NCBI RefSeq assembly: GCF_005889715.1
Contig: NZ_VCKW01000038.1
Span: 1 to 45,861 of the forward strand
Length of the DNA: 45,861 bases
Direction: 5' to 3'
From: Actinomadura soli
GTDB taxonomy: Bacteria; Actinomycetota; Actinomycetes; Streptosporangiales; Streptosporangiaceae
Part shown: one piece after another, positions 32,401 through 41,222 of the stretch
How the letters are laid out: each line of letters begins with the position of its first letter
Numbering within the stretch: position 1 is the first letter of the stretch
Notes under the pieces: model-generated
Database searches by the model: none
Told to the model about the DNA's origin: nothing
Seen by the model: only the letters and a program-made list of their open reading frames with translations
Made by a program: the position numbers and the translations under genes

Positions 32401-33450
32401 TCACTTGAACGGGGGCATCAGGTGTTCGTGGATCAGGCGGAGCTGGCCGTCCACGCCGGGGACACCGGTGAGGTCCCGTCCGGTGAACGACTTCACCAGC
32501 GCCGGGTCCGTGATCGCGCAGATCATGTGGTTGACGCCGGTCGGGGCGATGTCGCTCTCGATCTTGGCGCGGACCTCGTCCGGGGTGCCTGCCAGGGACA
32601 GCCTCTCGGTGATCTCCGGGGTGGTCTTCTCGATGGCCCCGGCGAGGTCGCCCGCGCCGATCGCCTCGATGATCGGGACCATGTCCGCCGGGTCGACGCC
32701 GTTGCGCTCCAACTGCTCGGCCGGCATCGCCGACGCGTACAGGCCGACCATGCTGCGGGCCGCCTCCTTGGCCGCGGCCGAGTCGGGCCCGACCGCGAAC
32801 ACCACCCAGGCGCCGATGTCGAGCGTCCGCCAGTCCTTGCCCGCGCGCTCGGCGCCCGCCTTGACGTGCTCGACCGCGTACTCGTACGCGGCGCGCGAGT
32901 AGCTCAGCGCGTGGTGGACGCCGTCGGACAGCTCACCGGCCGCCTCGAACGACTTCGGCCCGCGCATCGCGCCGATCTTGACCGGCACGTGCTCCTGGAC
33001 GGGACGCGCGAACGTGAACAGCCCGTCGTAGGAGTAGAACTCGCCGTCGCGGGTGATGGAGCCCTCGTCCAGCAGGGTCCGGACGACCCCGACGGCCTCC
33101 TTCACCCGGGTGAGCGGCTTGGTCGTCGTCCAGTCGATCTTGTACTGGGCGAGCACGCCGAAGTTGCCGCTGCCGAGGACGACCTCGGCCCGGCCGCCGG
33201 TCAGCTCGTCCAGCGTCGCGGCGGCCTGGGCGATCAGCGACGGCTCGCGCAGCGTCACCGCCGACACCGACGGGCCGAGCCGGATCTGCGAGGTGTCCGC
33301 CGCGGCCGCCGCGAACAGCAGCCACAGGTCCTTGTGCCACGGCTCGTCGGCCGCGTAGACGGCGTGGAAGCCGAGTTCGTCCGCGAGCCTGATCGAGGCC
33401 AGCGACTCCGAGAGGGGGTAGTCGGGGAGCATGGCGTAGCTGAACTTCAC
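32401..33450 (-). CDS. LLM-class flavin/F420-dependent oxidoreductase
   Basis: A 349-aa TIM-barrel oxidoreductase resembling methylenetetrahydromethanopterin reductase and other F420-dependent enzymes. Characteristic segments are LADELGFHAVYAADEPWHKD, IRLGPSVSAVTLREPSLIAQ, LDELTGGRAEVVLGSGNFG and VPVKIGAMRGPKSFEAAGEL. The start is a GTG with AAGGAG nine bases upstream. It faces the same way as a disrupted TetR gene that may once have controlled it. The substrate is unknown. The cofactor is inferred from family resemblance. Confidence 0.85.
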   Translation of the reverse strand: MKFSYAMLPDYPLSESLASIRLADELGFHAVYAADEPWHKDLWLLFAAAAADTSQIRLGPSVSAVTLREPSLIAQAAATLDELTGGRAEVVLGSGNFGVLAQYKIDWTTTKPLTRVKEAVGVVRTLLDEGSITRDGEFYSYDGLFTFARPVQEHVPVKIGAMRGPKSFEAAGELSDGVHHALSYSRAAYEYAVEHVKAGAERAGKDWRTLDIGAWVVFAVGPDSAAAKEAARSMVGLYASAMPAEQLERNGVDPADMVPIIEAIGAGDLAGAIEKTTPEITERLSLAGTPDEVRAKIESDIAPTGVNHMICAITDPALVKSFTGRDLTGVPGVDGQLRLIHEHLMPPFK

Positions 33451-33564
33451 GGGATACGTCTCCTTGCGGTGCGCGCCGTTCGCGCACGTTTGGGGGGCCG
33501 TGGGAGATCGTAGGTGTTCCGTTGTGTTCAGTCGCTCACTTTTCGCACACTCGCGTTCGGGGGC

Positions 33565-34179
33565 TCAGCCGGCGCGGAGTTTGGCCGCCCGGGCCTCTCC
33601 CAGCGCGGTGATCGCCTCGGCGAGGAGCGTCATCTGGTCGGCCAGGCCGCGGCCGGGCTCGGCCTGCAGCGCGACGAAGGCGCCGTCGAATCCGGCGATG
33701 CCGAAGTAGTCCAGCTCGTCGGCGACGGCCTGGGCGATCTCCTCGCCCGCCGGGGCGAAGGACGCCGCGATCATCGCGTTCATGTGCGCGCGGCCGTCCC
33801 GCCGGACCTGCTCGATGATGGCGTCCACCTCGGCCTCGGCGGCCTCGGCGCTGATGACCAGGAGCAGGTGCAGGCGCAGGAAGTCCGGACGCGCCATGAA
33901 GACCTCGCCGGTGCGCCGCAGGAACCAGGTGAGCCGTTCGCGCGGTGTGGTCCCGTCCGGCCCGTCCGCCTGCGCCGCCCGCATCGCCGCGAAGAACTCG
34001 TAGGCGCCGCGCGCCATGACCGCCGACAGCAGCCCGGCCTTCGAGTGGAAGTGGTGGTAGACGGCGCTCTTGGGCAGGCCGCTCTCCCGGCTCAGCACCG
34101 ACAGCGAGGTGGCGGCGTAACCGCGCTCCGCCATGATCCGGGAAGCGGCGTCCAGGATCTCCTCCCGGGACCGGTGACC
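33565..34179 (-). CDS. TetR-family regulator, 5' end disrupted
   Basis: The frame encodes a typical TetR protein. Helix 1 is SREEILDAASRIMAERGY, the helix-turn-helix TSLSVLSRESGLPKSAVYHHF, and a TetR_C-like helical ligand domain follows. Upstream of HRSREEIL the sequence turns into an Arg/Gly run with no ATG or GTG. At that same point (34174-34190) plus-strand homology to an extradiol dioxygenase begins. The first in-frame ATG (34134) would delete helix 1. The gene therefore seems to have lost its start in a deletion, or the contig is misjoined here. If expressed, it is probably non-functional. Confidence 0.65.
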   Translation of the reverse strand, partial: GHRSREEILDAASRIMAERGYAATSLSVLSRESGLPKSAVYHHFHSKAGLLSAVMARGAYEFFAAMRAAQADGPDGTTPRERLTWFLRRTGEVFMARPDFLRLHLLLVISAEAAEAEVDAIIEQVRRDGRAHMNAMIAASFAPAGEEIAQAVADELDYFGIAGFDGAFVALQAEPGRGLADQMTLLAEAITALGEARAAKLRAG

Positions 34180-34559
34180 GCGGCGTCGCCGACCTGATCT
34201 TCCTGCGCTGCAACCCGCGCCACCACTCCGTCGCGTTCGGGGACATGCCGCACCCGAAGAAGACCCACCACTTCATGGTCGAGGTCACCGACATCCGCGA
34301 CGTCGGCACGGCCTACGACCGCTGCATGGACGCCGGGCAGCCGTTCGAGATGACCCTCGGCATGCACCCGAACGACCACATGTTCAGCTTCTACGTCCGG
34401 ACGCCGTCGGGCTTCAGCGTGGAGTACGGCTGGGGCGGCCTGCTCGTGGACGACGACACCTGGCAGGTCAAGACGCTGGACCGCCTGCACAGCTGGGGCC
34501 ACCGCCCGCCCGAGGTCGTCGCCGGGCTGCTCTCCCAGGCGGGAAAGGACGCCCACTGA
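34176..34559 (+). pseudogene. Extradiol ring-cleavage dioxygenase, C-terminal half (HsaC/BphC-like)
   Basis: The frame reads GVADLIFLRCNPRHHSVAFG, then THHFMVEVTDIRDVGTAYDR and FSVEYGWGG. This matches the C-terminal half of HsaC/BphC-type enzymes that cleave catecholic steroid or biphenyl intermediates. The second His ligand (THHF) and the Glu ligand (VEYG) of the iron site are present. The whole N-terminal domain and the first His ligand are missing, and no start codon serves the fragment; 34245 is only an internal Met. The stop overlaps the ATG of the hydrolase remnant (TGATG), preserving the original operon arrangement. Confidence 0.8.
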
Positions 34560-35094
34560 TGCCGCTGACCCAGGCCGACACGGCGCGCACCGTCCAGACC
34601 AAGGACTGGAAGCTCCGCTACTACGAAGCGGGCGACGGACACCCGGTCGTCCTGCTGCACGGGAGCGGCCCGGGCGCGACGGGCTCGTCGAGACCTACCG
34701 GGAGCCGAGCCCCGGGAACATGCGCCGGCTCGTCGAGATCATGTGCTTCGACAAGGCCCGGTTCGCCACCCCGGAGCTGTGCCGGGCCCGTTCGGACGCG
34801 GCCCTCGCCCGCCCCGAGCACCTGCGCAACTACGTCGAAGGACTGCCGAAGGGCGCGCCGCTCCCGATCTGGGTCAAGCCCGAACTGCTCCCGACGATCC
34901 AGGTCCCCACCCTCCTCATCCACGGCCGCGACGACCGCGTCGTGCCCTTCGAGAGCTCCCTCTACCTGCTCGCCTCCATCCCCGACAGCCGCCTGGTCCT
35001 GCTCAACCGATGCGGGCACTGGGCCATGATCGAGCACGCCGACGAATTCAACCGCCTGGTCACCGACTTCCTCCGCAACACCCCCACGCGCTGA
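34559..35094 (+). pseudogene. meta-cleavage-product hydrolase (HsaD/BphD-like), internally deleted
   Basis: The N-terminal part (WKLRYYEAGDGHPVVLLHGS then GPGATG) runs to about 34690. The sequence then jumps, with a frame change, to the cap and C-terminal part (VETYREPSPGNMRRLVEIMC, IQVPTLLIHGRDDRVVPFES, GHWAMIEHADEFNRLVTDFL). The oxyanion loop and the acid and His of the triad survive, but about 120 residues with the nucleophilic Ser are gone. Such enzymes hydrolyse the ring-cleavage product made by the dioxygenase encoded just upstream. Confidence 0.8.
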
Positions 35095-35120
35095 CGCCGA
35101 AATTCTGGGGGCTGGCCGCC

Positions 35121-35759
35121 TCAGGTGCGCCAGGTTGTTGTGGTGTAGGTGATGCCGGTTTTGGTCAGGTGGTCGGCTATGTGGTCCATTTCGCCGGGGT
35201 TGGGGATGCCGATGAACCAGAGGCGGTTGCCGTCCTGGACGGCCTGCAGGCGGGGGCCGTCGGGTGGGACGGTGCGGTAGCGGTCCTCGCCGAGCGGGGT
35301 GAGCGGCACCAGGCGCTGGTTGGACGATCCGCGCCATGGCTCGTCGGTGGTGCGGCGGGCCACGTACGGGCCCGTCAGCACCGCGTCGCACAGGGTCAGG
35401 ACGCGGCGGGCGGACGCGTCGCGGCGCAGCAGGCTCAGCGGGTATCCGGAATAGACGAGGACGTCGATCGGGCGTCCGGCACGCCATTCGTGGATGCCGA
35501 GGAGGAGTTCGGCCACCGCTGGGGCCTGCTGGAATGGTTCTCCGCCGGAGATGGTGATGCCCGTGACGTCGTCTACCGAGTCCAGCCATTCCAGGATGGC
35601 CGTGACCTTGACCGGGGAGGTGTAATCCGTTGCCCAGGTGTCCTTGGCCACGCAGCCGTCGCATCCGATGGTGCATCCCTGGACCCAGATTCCGACCCGA
35701 CGGCCCGGGCCCAGCGTTGTGACAGGGTAGTGGATTCGGTTGAGGAAAAGGTCGGTCAT
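35121..35759 (-). CDS. NrdG-like radical SAM / 4Fe-4S single-cluster protein
   Basis: A 212-aa protein related to anaerobic ribonucleotide reductase activase. The cluster motif is CTIGCDGC (Cys29, Cys33, Cys36, CX3CX2C), followed by the SAM-binding GITISGGEPFQQ and SGYPLSLL. The C-terminal third (GSSNQRLVPLTPLGEDRYRT, QAVQDGNRLWFIGIP) extends beyond classic NrdG. No glycyl-radical reductase (nrdD) is nearby; instead the gene overlaps by four bases a membrane helical protein gene that overlaps a Ser/Thr kinase gene. A role as nucleotide reductase activase is thus doubtful; modification of a partner protein is possible. Confidence 0.8.
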   Translation of the reverse strand: MTDLFLNRIHYPVTTLGPGRRVGIWVQGCTIGCDGCVAKDTWATDYTSPVKVTAILEWLDSVDDVTGITISGGEPFQQAPAVAELLLGIHEWRAGRPIDVLVYSGYPLSLLRRDASARRVLTLCDAVLTGPYVARRTTDEPWRGSSNQRLVPLTPLGEDRYRTVPPDGPRLQAVQDGNRLWFIGIPNPGEMDHIADHLTKTGITYTTTTWRT

Positions 35760-37081
35760 TGCGGCATTTCTCGTTCCCGGGCCTTGGGCCGCGGACGGGA
35801 CCGGGCCGGCGCCGCGGCCTTCGTGACGGGGACCCGGTCGCGTTCGCCGGGGCGCAGCTCCATCCGGGTGCCGACCTGGACGCCGTTGACGGCCAGGCGC
35901 TCGCGCACCTCCTCGAAGCTGTCGCACCAGTCCTGCTCGCGTTCCCGGTCGACGCGGCGCGCGTCCTGGCCGTCGCGGTGCTCGGTGCGGAACACCATCG
36001 AGCGGAGCTCGCCGTCGTCCAGGACGAGGGCGACGGCGTGTTCGGGCCAGTCGTCGCGGGACAGTTCCAGGCGGCCGTTCCCGCCGGTCAGCGTCGTCAC
36101 GTCCGCGGACACCTCGAAGCCGAGGTCGTCCGCGGCGGTCAGCACGGCCTGGCGGAGGTACTCCTGTTCGGCGGCGGCCTGGATCTGCGCGCAGCGGCTC
36201 AGGGTTCGTGTCCGGAGGGCGGGGTCGAGGTCGCGGCGGCGGGCGACGACGTCGGTGAGCGCCTGCTTGAGCTCCAGACCGTCCTGGTCGGTGGCGTCCG
36301 CGAGTGCCTGCAGCATGACCGCGGCGTCCAGCGCGTCCGACCGGCGGATGGCGGCGCGCGTGTCCGCGGCGTCGACCCGCTGGCGCAGGTCGGCCAGCCG
36401 GGTGCGGGCCTCGCCGAGGTCGCGGACCAGGGCCTTCCCGGCGGCGCGGCGGACGGCGGCGAGATCCTCCGCGGCGACGTCGGCGGGGAGGCGCGCGACG
36501 ATGCGGGCGACGTCGGCCGACAGCGACTCCGGGTCGCGCGCGGCCGTCAGCCGGGTCCCGGGCCGGGACGCGGCGCGCATCGCCTCCGCGACCTTCTCGG
36601 CGGAGAAGATCTCGGGTCGCGGCTCACCCGGCCGGACGACCTGCCACGCCTCGGCCAGGTGCCGTCCGATCTCGATCGCCGCGGCATCGGTCAGCCAGGA
36701 CTCGACCTCCGCGATGGCGGCGTCCGCGCTCGCGCACCAGGCGGCGAGGTCGTCGATCTCGCAGGCCAGCGGCATCGGGGCGGGCAGCGAGAGCGGGCAT
36801 TCCCCGGACGTCACGGCCGCGCACTCGGCGGCCAGCACCGCGATGCGGGCGTTGCGGTCGAGCACGCGCAGCGCCGCGTGCTCCCATTCGGATCTGCATT
36901 CGTGCTGCCGTTCCCATTCCGCCTGAGCGGCCTCCAGGCGCTCGCCGAGCGACGCCATCACCCCGCCGGTCGCCGCCGTGAGGGCCCCGGCCGCTCTCGC
37001 CGCAAGGACGGTGCCGCCCGCGGCCAGGACGACGGCGCCCCCGAGCAGCACGCCCACCTCGTAGATTCCGGCGGCGCTCAT
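35756..37081 (-). CDS. Membrane-anchored helical protein of the kinase/radical-SAM triad
   Basis: Not recognised. The 441-aa product has one N-terminal hydrophobic segment (VGVLLGGAVVLAAGGTVLAA), then a long Ala/Glu/Arg-rich helical, probably coiled-coil region to about residue 300. A C-terminal globular part (DLGFEVSADVTTLTGGNGRL, DDWPEHAVALVLDDGELRSM, RMELRPG) and a basic tail follow. Cysteines are scattered in the first third. The ATG at 37081 is chosen because TGATG overlap with the kinase stop fixes it. Position between kinase and radical SAM genes suggests an adaptor or substrate. Confidence 0.7.
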   Translation of the reverse strand: MSAAGIYEVGVLLGGAVVLAAGGTVLAARAAGALTAATGGVMASLGERLEAAQAEWERQHECRSEWEHAALRVLDRNARIAVLAAECAAVTSGECPLSLPAPMPLACEIDDLAAWCASADAAIAEVESWLTDAAAIEIGRHLAEAWQVVRPGEPRPEIFSAEKVAEAMRAASRPGTRLTAARDPESLSADVARIVARLPADVAAEDLAAVRRAAGKALVRDLGEARTRLADLRQRVDAADTRAAIRRSDALDAAVMLQALADATDQDGLELKQALTDVVARRRDLDPALRTRTLSRCAQIQAAAEQEYLRQAVLTAADDLGFEVSADVTTLTGGNGRLELSRDDWPEHAVALVLDDGELRSMVFRTEHRDGQDARRVDREREQDWCDSFEEVRERLAVNGVQVGTRMELRPGERDRVPVTKAAAPARSRPRPKAREREMPQ

Positions 37082-39321
37082 CAGCCCTCCAATGCCTTGC
37101 GCTTCTCGTCCTCGTGCCATCGCGTCCAGCCCGACCAGCGCCGGTACGTCCACGCGCCGTAGACCGCCGTGACGACGAGCGGCACCATCGGCGGGAACAC
37201 CTTCGTGAGGACGCTGAGCACGGCGGCCGACAGGACGACGATCAGGCAGCCGACGCAGCCTCCCGTGTCGCTGACGGCGTCCCCGGCGCGGCCGCCCAGC
37301 ACGCCGACCTTCTGCAGCAGCGAATACCGCGGGTGATACATCGCGCCCATCGTGACGGCCAGCGTGATCTCCGTGGCGGCCTGGCAGATCAGCACCCCGG
37401 CGGCCACCACCGTGGCGATGTCGCTGCTGCCGGAGAACACCGACAGCAGGAGGAACCCCGCCCAGACGACCGCCATCAGCACGCAGCCGGCCACGGCCAC
37501 GGCGACCGCGGCGACGCGCCCGCCGAGGCGGTCCGCCTCCCGCTGCTGCCAGCGCATCATGCGCTCCTGCTCCTGGCGCTGCCGGGCGGTCAGCTCCCGG
37601 TGGATCCGCCCGGCCTCCGCCGCGGCGGCGGGCAGCGCCTGCCGGACGACCAGCAGCCCGGCGGCGTCATCGCCGGCCTCACGGGCCAGCTCATCGAACC
37701 AGGGGACGGGGACGGGCAGCGACTCCCGGCCGGCCGGGATCTGCTCCGCCAGCCGGGCCTTGGCCTCGTCGGCGTCCAGCGCGATCAGGAGCAGCTCGGC
37801 CTTGACGTCCGCGGTGCGGGAGGTCCCGAGTTCTGGACGGCGCTCGCGTGCCCGGGCGGTGATCTCCTGCCAGCGGCGGGTGGCGTCGTCCAGCCTGGCC
37901 TTCACCTCACCGAGGTCCTCCCCGCCGGGGCATTGCGCGAGTGTCGAGAGAACGTTGTGCTCGGTCAGGTCGTCCACCACGCGTTGCGATCTGCGGTGCT
38001 GGCCGGCGGCTGGGTCCAGCGCGGCGGCGGCCAGCGCGCCCAGGTTGGCGGCGGTGATGGCGCCGCCCGCGTAGATCGGCGGCATGCCGGGGTTCAGCCA
38101 GCGCAGAAGCATGAGCAGGCGGACGTCGGCCGGAAGCAGGCCCTCCATTCGGTCCAGCAATTCGTCGCGCGCCTGGACGTCATGAATCCGGGGGTCGTCG
38201 AACTGCCGGAGCCAGGTCTTCAGCGTCTCGCGTGCGGCCCCGCCGCGGGCGAAATAGCGCTCGGCGGTCTCGTCCCAGCGTTCGGCCATCGCGGCCGCCA
38301 GTTCCGCCCGGTCCGTGTAGAGCTGCTCGCCGAAAAGGAAAGGCTTGACCTCCGCGGTCGTCAATGGCGAATCGACGCTTTCGTGAACCGGTGGAGATCC
38401 TCCGGCGAGCCATTCCGCCACTTCGCCGCCGCCCCAGCGGTCGTCAGGGTCGCGGACGAGAAGGCCCCGGCAGAGGAGCCGCAGCCGTTCGTCCTCGACC
38501 CCGGACACGTCGATCGGACGGGACGCGAGGTGCAGCATCACCGCTTCGGGGACCAGGTCGGCGAAGGGCGGCTCACCGAGCGCGAGTTCACGCACGATCA
38601 TCCCGAGCGACCACCAGTCGCGCATGACGGAGACGAATCCCGCGAAGGTCTCCGGGGCCGAATAGGCGAGGGTGTGGCCGGCGGAGGAGAACATCGCGGT
38701 CTGCTTCACGTAGCGGCTGAGCCCGAAGTCCGCCAGCGCGAGCCGCAGCGGGTCGCGAAACCGCAGCAGGATGTTCTCCGGCTTCAGGTCCCGGTGGATG
38801 ACGCGATGCTCGTGCAGGACGGTCAGCCCGTCGGCGACCTGCCGCACCACCTCGGTGATCACCTCCGGGGAGGCGGCCCCTCCTTCGTTCGCGAGGTCGC
38901 GCAGCGTCCCGTGCGGCAGGTACTCCATGACCTCGAACGCGCGTCCGCCGGCCTGGCCGGTGTCGCGCAGGCGCACGATGTGCGGCGAGCGCACGCCCCG
39001 CAGCGTCTCCCACATCTCGCGGTTCGGCGTGATCCCGCGCCGGTAGAGCTTGAGCACCAGCTCCTCGCCCGCCTGATCGCGCACCCGCAGCATGTCGGCC
39101 TCGGCGCCGGCCGCGTCCAGCTCCGCCACGATGGCGAAGCGGACGGCGAGTTCGGGCGGCAGCGTCAGCAGCGACTCCGCACCGGCCACGGGGACGTCCT
39201 CGCGCCGCGTCCTCCCGGCCGAGTCATCGTCCGCCGATGCGGTGCCGCCCCCGCCGATCGGATCCAGTGAGGTCGCCGTGGTCTCCCGTCGTGTTTCCCC
39301 GGACTCGGCGGGATCCTGCAT
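37081..39321 (-). CDS. Membrane-bound Ser/Thr protein kinase
   Basis: A 746-aa Hanks-type kinase. Numbering from the ATG at 39321, the catalytic domain spans about 60-310: Lys91 in LVLKLY, HRDLKPENILL (176-186), DFGLSRY (198-204) and SAPET (221-225). It is followed by a 290-residue helical region of unknown role and a four-helix membrane domain (about 600-725). This order differs from PknB-type kinases, which have one helix then PASTA or sensor domains. The start avoids 45 unlikely residues upstream. The DWWSLGMIVREL segment and HTLAYSAPE activation loop indicate an active kinase. It is the first gene of the triad. Confidence 0.85.
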   Translation of the reverse strand: MQDPAESGETRRETTATSLDPIGGGGTASADDDSAGRTRREDVPVAGAESLLTLPPELAVRFAIVAELDAAGAEADMLRVRDQAGEELVLKLYRRGITPNREMWETLRGVRSPHIVRLRDTGQAGGRAFEVMEYLPHGTLRDLANEGGAASPEVITEVVRQVADGLTVLHEHRVIHRDLKPENILLRFRDPLRLALADFGLSRYVKQTAMFSSAGHTLAYSAPETFAGFVSVMRDWWSLGMIVRELALGEPPFADLVPEAVMLHLASRPIDVSGVEDERLRLLCRGLLVRDPDDRWGGGEVAEWLAGGSPPVHESVDSPLTTAEVKPFLFGEQLYTDRAELAAAMAERWDETAERYFARGGAARETLKTWLRQFDDPRIHDVQARDELLDRMEGLLPADVRLLMLLRWLNPGMPPIYAGGAITAANLGALAAAALDPAAGQHRRSQRVVDDLTEHNVLSTLAQCPGGEDLGEVKARLDDATRRWQEITARARERRPELGTSRTADVKAELLLIALDADEAKARLAEQIPAGRESLPVPVPWFDELAREAGDDAAGLLVVRQALPAAAAEAGRIHRELTARQRQEQERMMRWQQREADRLGGRVAAVAVAVAGCVLMAVVWAGFLLLSVFSGSSDIATVVAAGVLICQAATEITLAVTMGAMYHPRYSLLQKVGVLGGRAGDAVSDTGGCVGCLIVVLSAAVLSVLTKVFPPMVPLVVTAVYGAWTYRRWSGWTRWHEDEKRKALEG

Positions 39322-39646
39322 CTTCTCGACCCCCTGGGGCGTCAGCGGCTCGCCGTCCCGTCCACGCGGAGACGAGCCGGGTCCGGTACGCGAGGACCCT
39401 CGGTGGATCGATGCACTGGGAGCACCAATGAGGACGCGCCTGGTACGGGCACACAAATGCTAGCCAGCCACGGCGACCCATTGCGAGCACGCACCCGGAC
39501 GAAATGATTGGCCGCCATCGGCCCCAGGCTCCCGCCGCCCTGTGGGTAAAACGCCATGGTCCAGGGCCGGGATTCGTGTTGTACTGCCCCCGGTCGCCAG
39601 ACGCGCCATTAAACCGTCACCTCACGGATACAGGACGGGAATGGTG
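39322..39646. other. Intergenic region upstream of the kinase triad
   Basis: A 325-bp gene-free stretch between the kinase start and the DinB stop, both on the minus strand. It must hold the kinase promoter. No convincing -35/-10 pair, dyad or terminator hairpin could be picked out. Confidence 0.4.
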
Positions 39647-40138
39647 TCAGCGTCCGGTGCTGCCGTCGATCAGTTCTCGCAAGATGTCGGCGTGTCCCGC
39701 ATGCCGTGCGGTTTCCTCGATCAGGTGGGTCAGCGTCCAGCGCCTGGACGGCCCGGGACGGCCGCCTCCGCCCGAACGGGGACCCGGCCGGCTGAGGTCG
39801 TCCCAGGACGCGATCTCCGCGTTCGCTTCGACGATGGTCTCCCGGTAACCGGCGAGGATCATGTCGGCGGTCTCGTCCGGCGTGGGGTGAAAGGTGGCCT
39901 GCCAGTCGGTCACGTCGTGGCCGAGCAGCCAGCTCTGCTCCACGTAGGTGAGGTGCTTGATCAGCCCGAGCAGGTTCGTCCCGGACGGCACCCCGGGAGT
40001 ACGGGCCTCGGGCTGCCGCGCCCCCTCCGCTTTCGCTGCGACCGAGGCGCGCAGGTAGTCCAGAAAGCCGATGAGCACGTCCTTCTCGCCGGGCCCGGTC
40101 TTAGGAGGTCCTGTGTCGCGGTTGCGCTTGGTGCTCAT
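39647..40138 (-). CDS. DinB/DUF664 family protein
   Basis: A 163-aa four-helix-bundle protein of the DinB/mycothiol-transferase-like superfamily. The metal-site pattern is present: His in LLGLIKHLTYVEQSWLLGHD and the HxxxH-type pair in LTHLIEETARHAGHADILRE. Related enzymes use zinc to add thiols such as mycothiol to electrophiles, a common detoxifying role in actinomycetes; the exact substrate is open. The ATG at 40138 has AAAGGA five bases upstream. It is divergent from the dehalogenase-like gene. Confidence 0.8.
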   Translation of the reverse strand: MSTKRNRDTGPPKTGPGEKDVLIGFLDYLRASVAAKAEGARQPEARTPGVPSGTNLLGLIKHLTYVEQSWLLGHDVTDWQATFHPTPDETADMILAGYRETIVEANAEIASWDDLSRPGPRSGGGGRPGPSRRWTLTHLIEETARHAGHADILRELIDGSTGR

Positions 40139-40289
40139 CGCCGTCCTTTCGAGTGTGCCGCCGCGTGGTGAATGACCACCCTCGCCCGGCCTGCAACGAC
40201 CAGCCAAAGATATTGCCGACATGGCAAGCCCGGGTGCCATGGCCCCCTTGCGGGTTCACGGGGTGTCGGACGTGCGAAGTAGCGTTGAT

Positions 40290-41165
40290 GTGGTGTTCGA
40301 GGGTTTCGATGAGTTCGACGTTCGGACGTCGCAGACGACGATTCACGGTGTCCGGGGCGGGTCCGGGCCGCCGGTCCTGCTGCTGCACGGCATCCCTGAG
40401 ACGCATTTGATGTGGCATCGGGTCGCGCCGGTTCTGGCCGAACGGTTCACCGTCGTCGCGACCGACCTGCGCGGTTATGGCGCGAGCGGTAAGCCGCCCA
40501 GCGCGCCCGACCACGGGCCCTACCGGATGCGGGTGATCGCCGCCGATCAGCTGGAGGTGATGGCGGCGCTGGGCTTCGACCGGTTCGCGGTGGTCGGCCA
40601 CGACCGCGGTGCCCGGTGCGCGTACCGGATGGCGCTCGATCACCCGGCGGCCGTCAGCCACCTGGCGGTGCTGGACATCGTGCCCACGGGTGAGGCGTAC
40701 GCCCGCGCCGACGCCGATTTCAGCCTCGGCTACTGGGTCTGGTCGTTCCTGGCGGCTCCGGCCCCGGTACCGGAGAACATGATCGCGGCTGCGCCGCGGG
40801 TGCTGGTCGACCACATGCTCGACGACTGGTCAGCCGTGCCCGGGGCGTTTCCCGATCGGGTGCGGGCCGCGTATGTCGAGGCTTTCAGCGACCCTGACAC
40901 GGTTCATGCCATCTGCGAGGAGTATCGCGCGGCCGCGTCCCTGGACGTGGCCGACGATCGGGCCGATCTCGGGCGACGGCGCATCGCGTGCCCGACGCTG
41001 GTGCTGTGGAGCGCCACCGGCCCGGTCGGGCAGTGGTACGACCCGCTCGGCGTCTGGCGGGTATGGGCGTCTGATGTGCGCGGCGGCCCGATCCAGGCCG
41101 GGCATTTCCTGCCGGAGGAGGCGCCTGAAGAAACGGTGCGCCATTTGCTGCGACTGCTTGTGTGA
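40290..41165 (+). CDS. Alpha/beta hydrolase, fluoroacetate-dehalogenase-like
   Basis: About 291 aa, strongly patterned like haloacetate dehalogenases: HGIPETHLMWHRVAPVLAE, DLRGYGASGKPPSAP, nucleophile Asp in GHDRGARCAYRMALDHP, second acid in VLDIVPT, CEEYRAAA and base His in GHFLPEEAPEET. The two Arg that hold the carboxylate (DRGARxxYR) are kept. In the halide pocket the His-Trp of fluoroacetate dehalogenase reads Val-Trp (YWVWSFL), so preference for fluoride may be reduced. The start is uncertain: GTG at 40290 or 40293 fits family length, while the frame is open to an ATG at 40221. Confidence 0.75.
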   Translation: MVFEGFDEFDVRTSQTTIHGVRGGSGPPVLLLHGIPETHLMWHRVAPVLAERFTVVATDLRGYGASGKPPSAPDHGPYRMRVIAADQLEVMAALGFDRFAVVGHDRGARCAYRMALDHPAAVSHLAVLDIVPTGEAYARADADFSLGYWVWSFLAAPAPVPENMIAAAPRVLVDHMLDDWSAVPGAFPDRVRAAYVEAFSDPDTVHAICEEYRAAASLDVADDRADLGRRRIACPTLVLWSATGPVGQWYDPLGVWRVWASDVRGGPIQAGHFLPEEAPEETVRHLLRLLV

Positions 41166-41222
41166 GCCTTCGCGGGAGAATGCCGGGATGCATTGCTCGC
41201 GATACGGGCGGGTGGCTGTCGG

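Noticed and set aside
35121..35759. Interpretation of the radical SAM gene as nrdG
   Set aside because: There is no nrdD partner, and the gene is embedded in an overlapping kinase operon, so the family resemblance does not justify the name.
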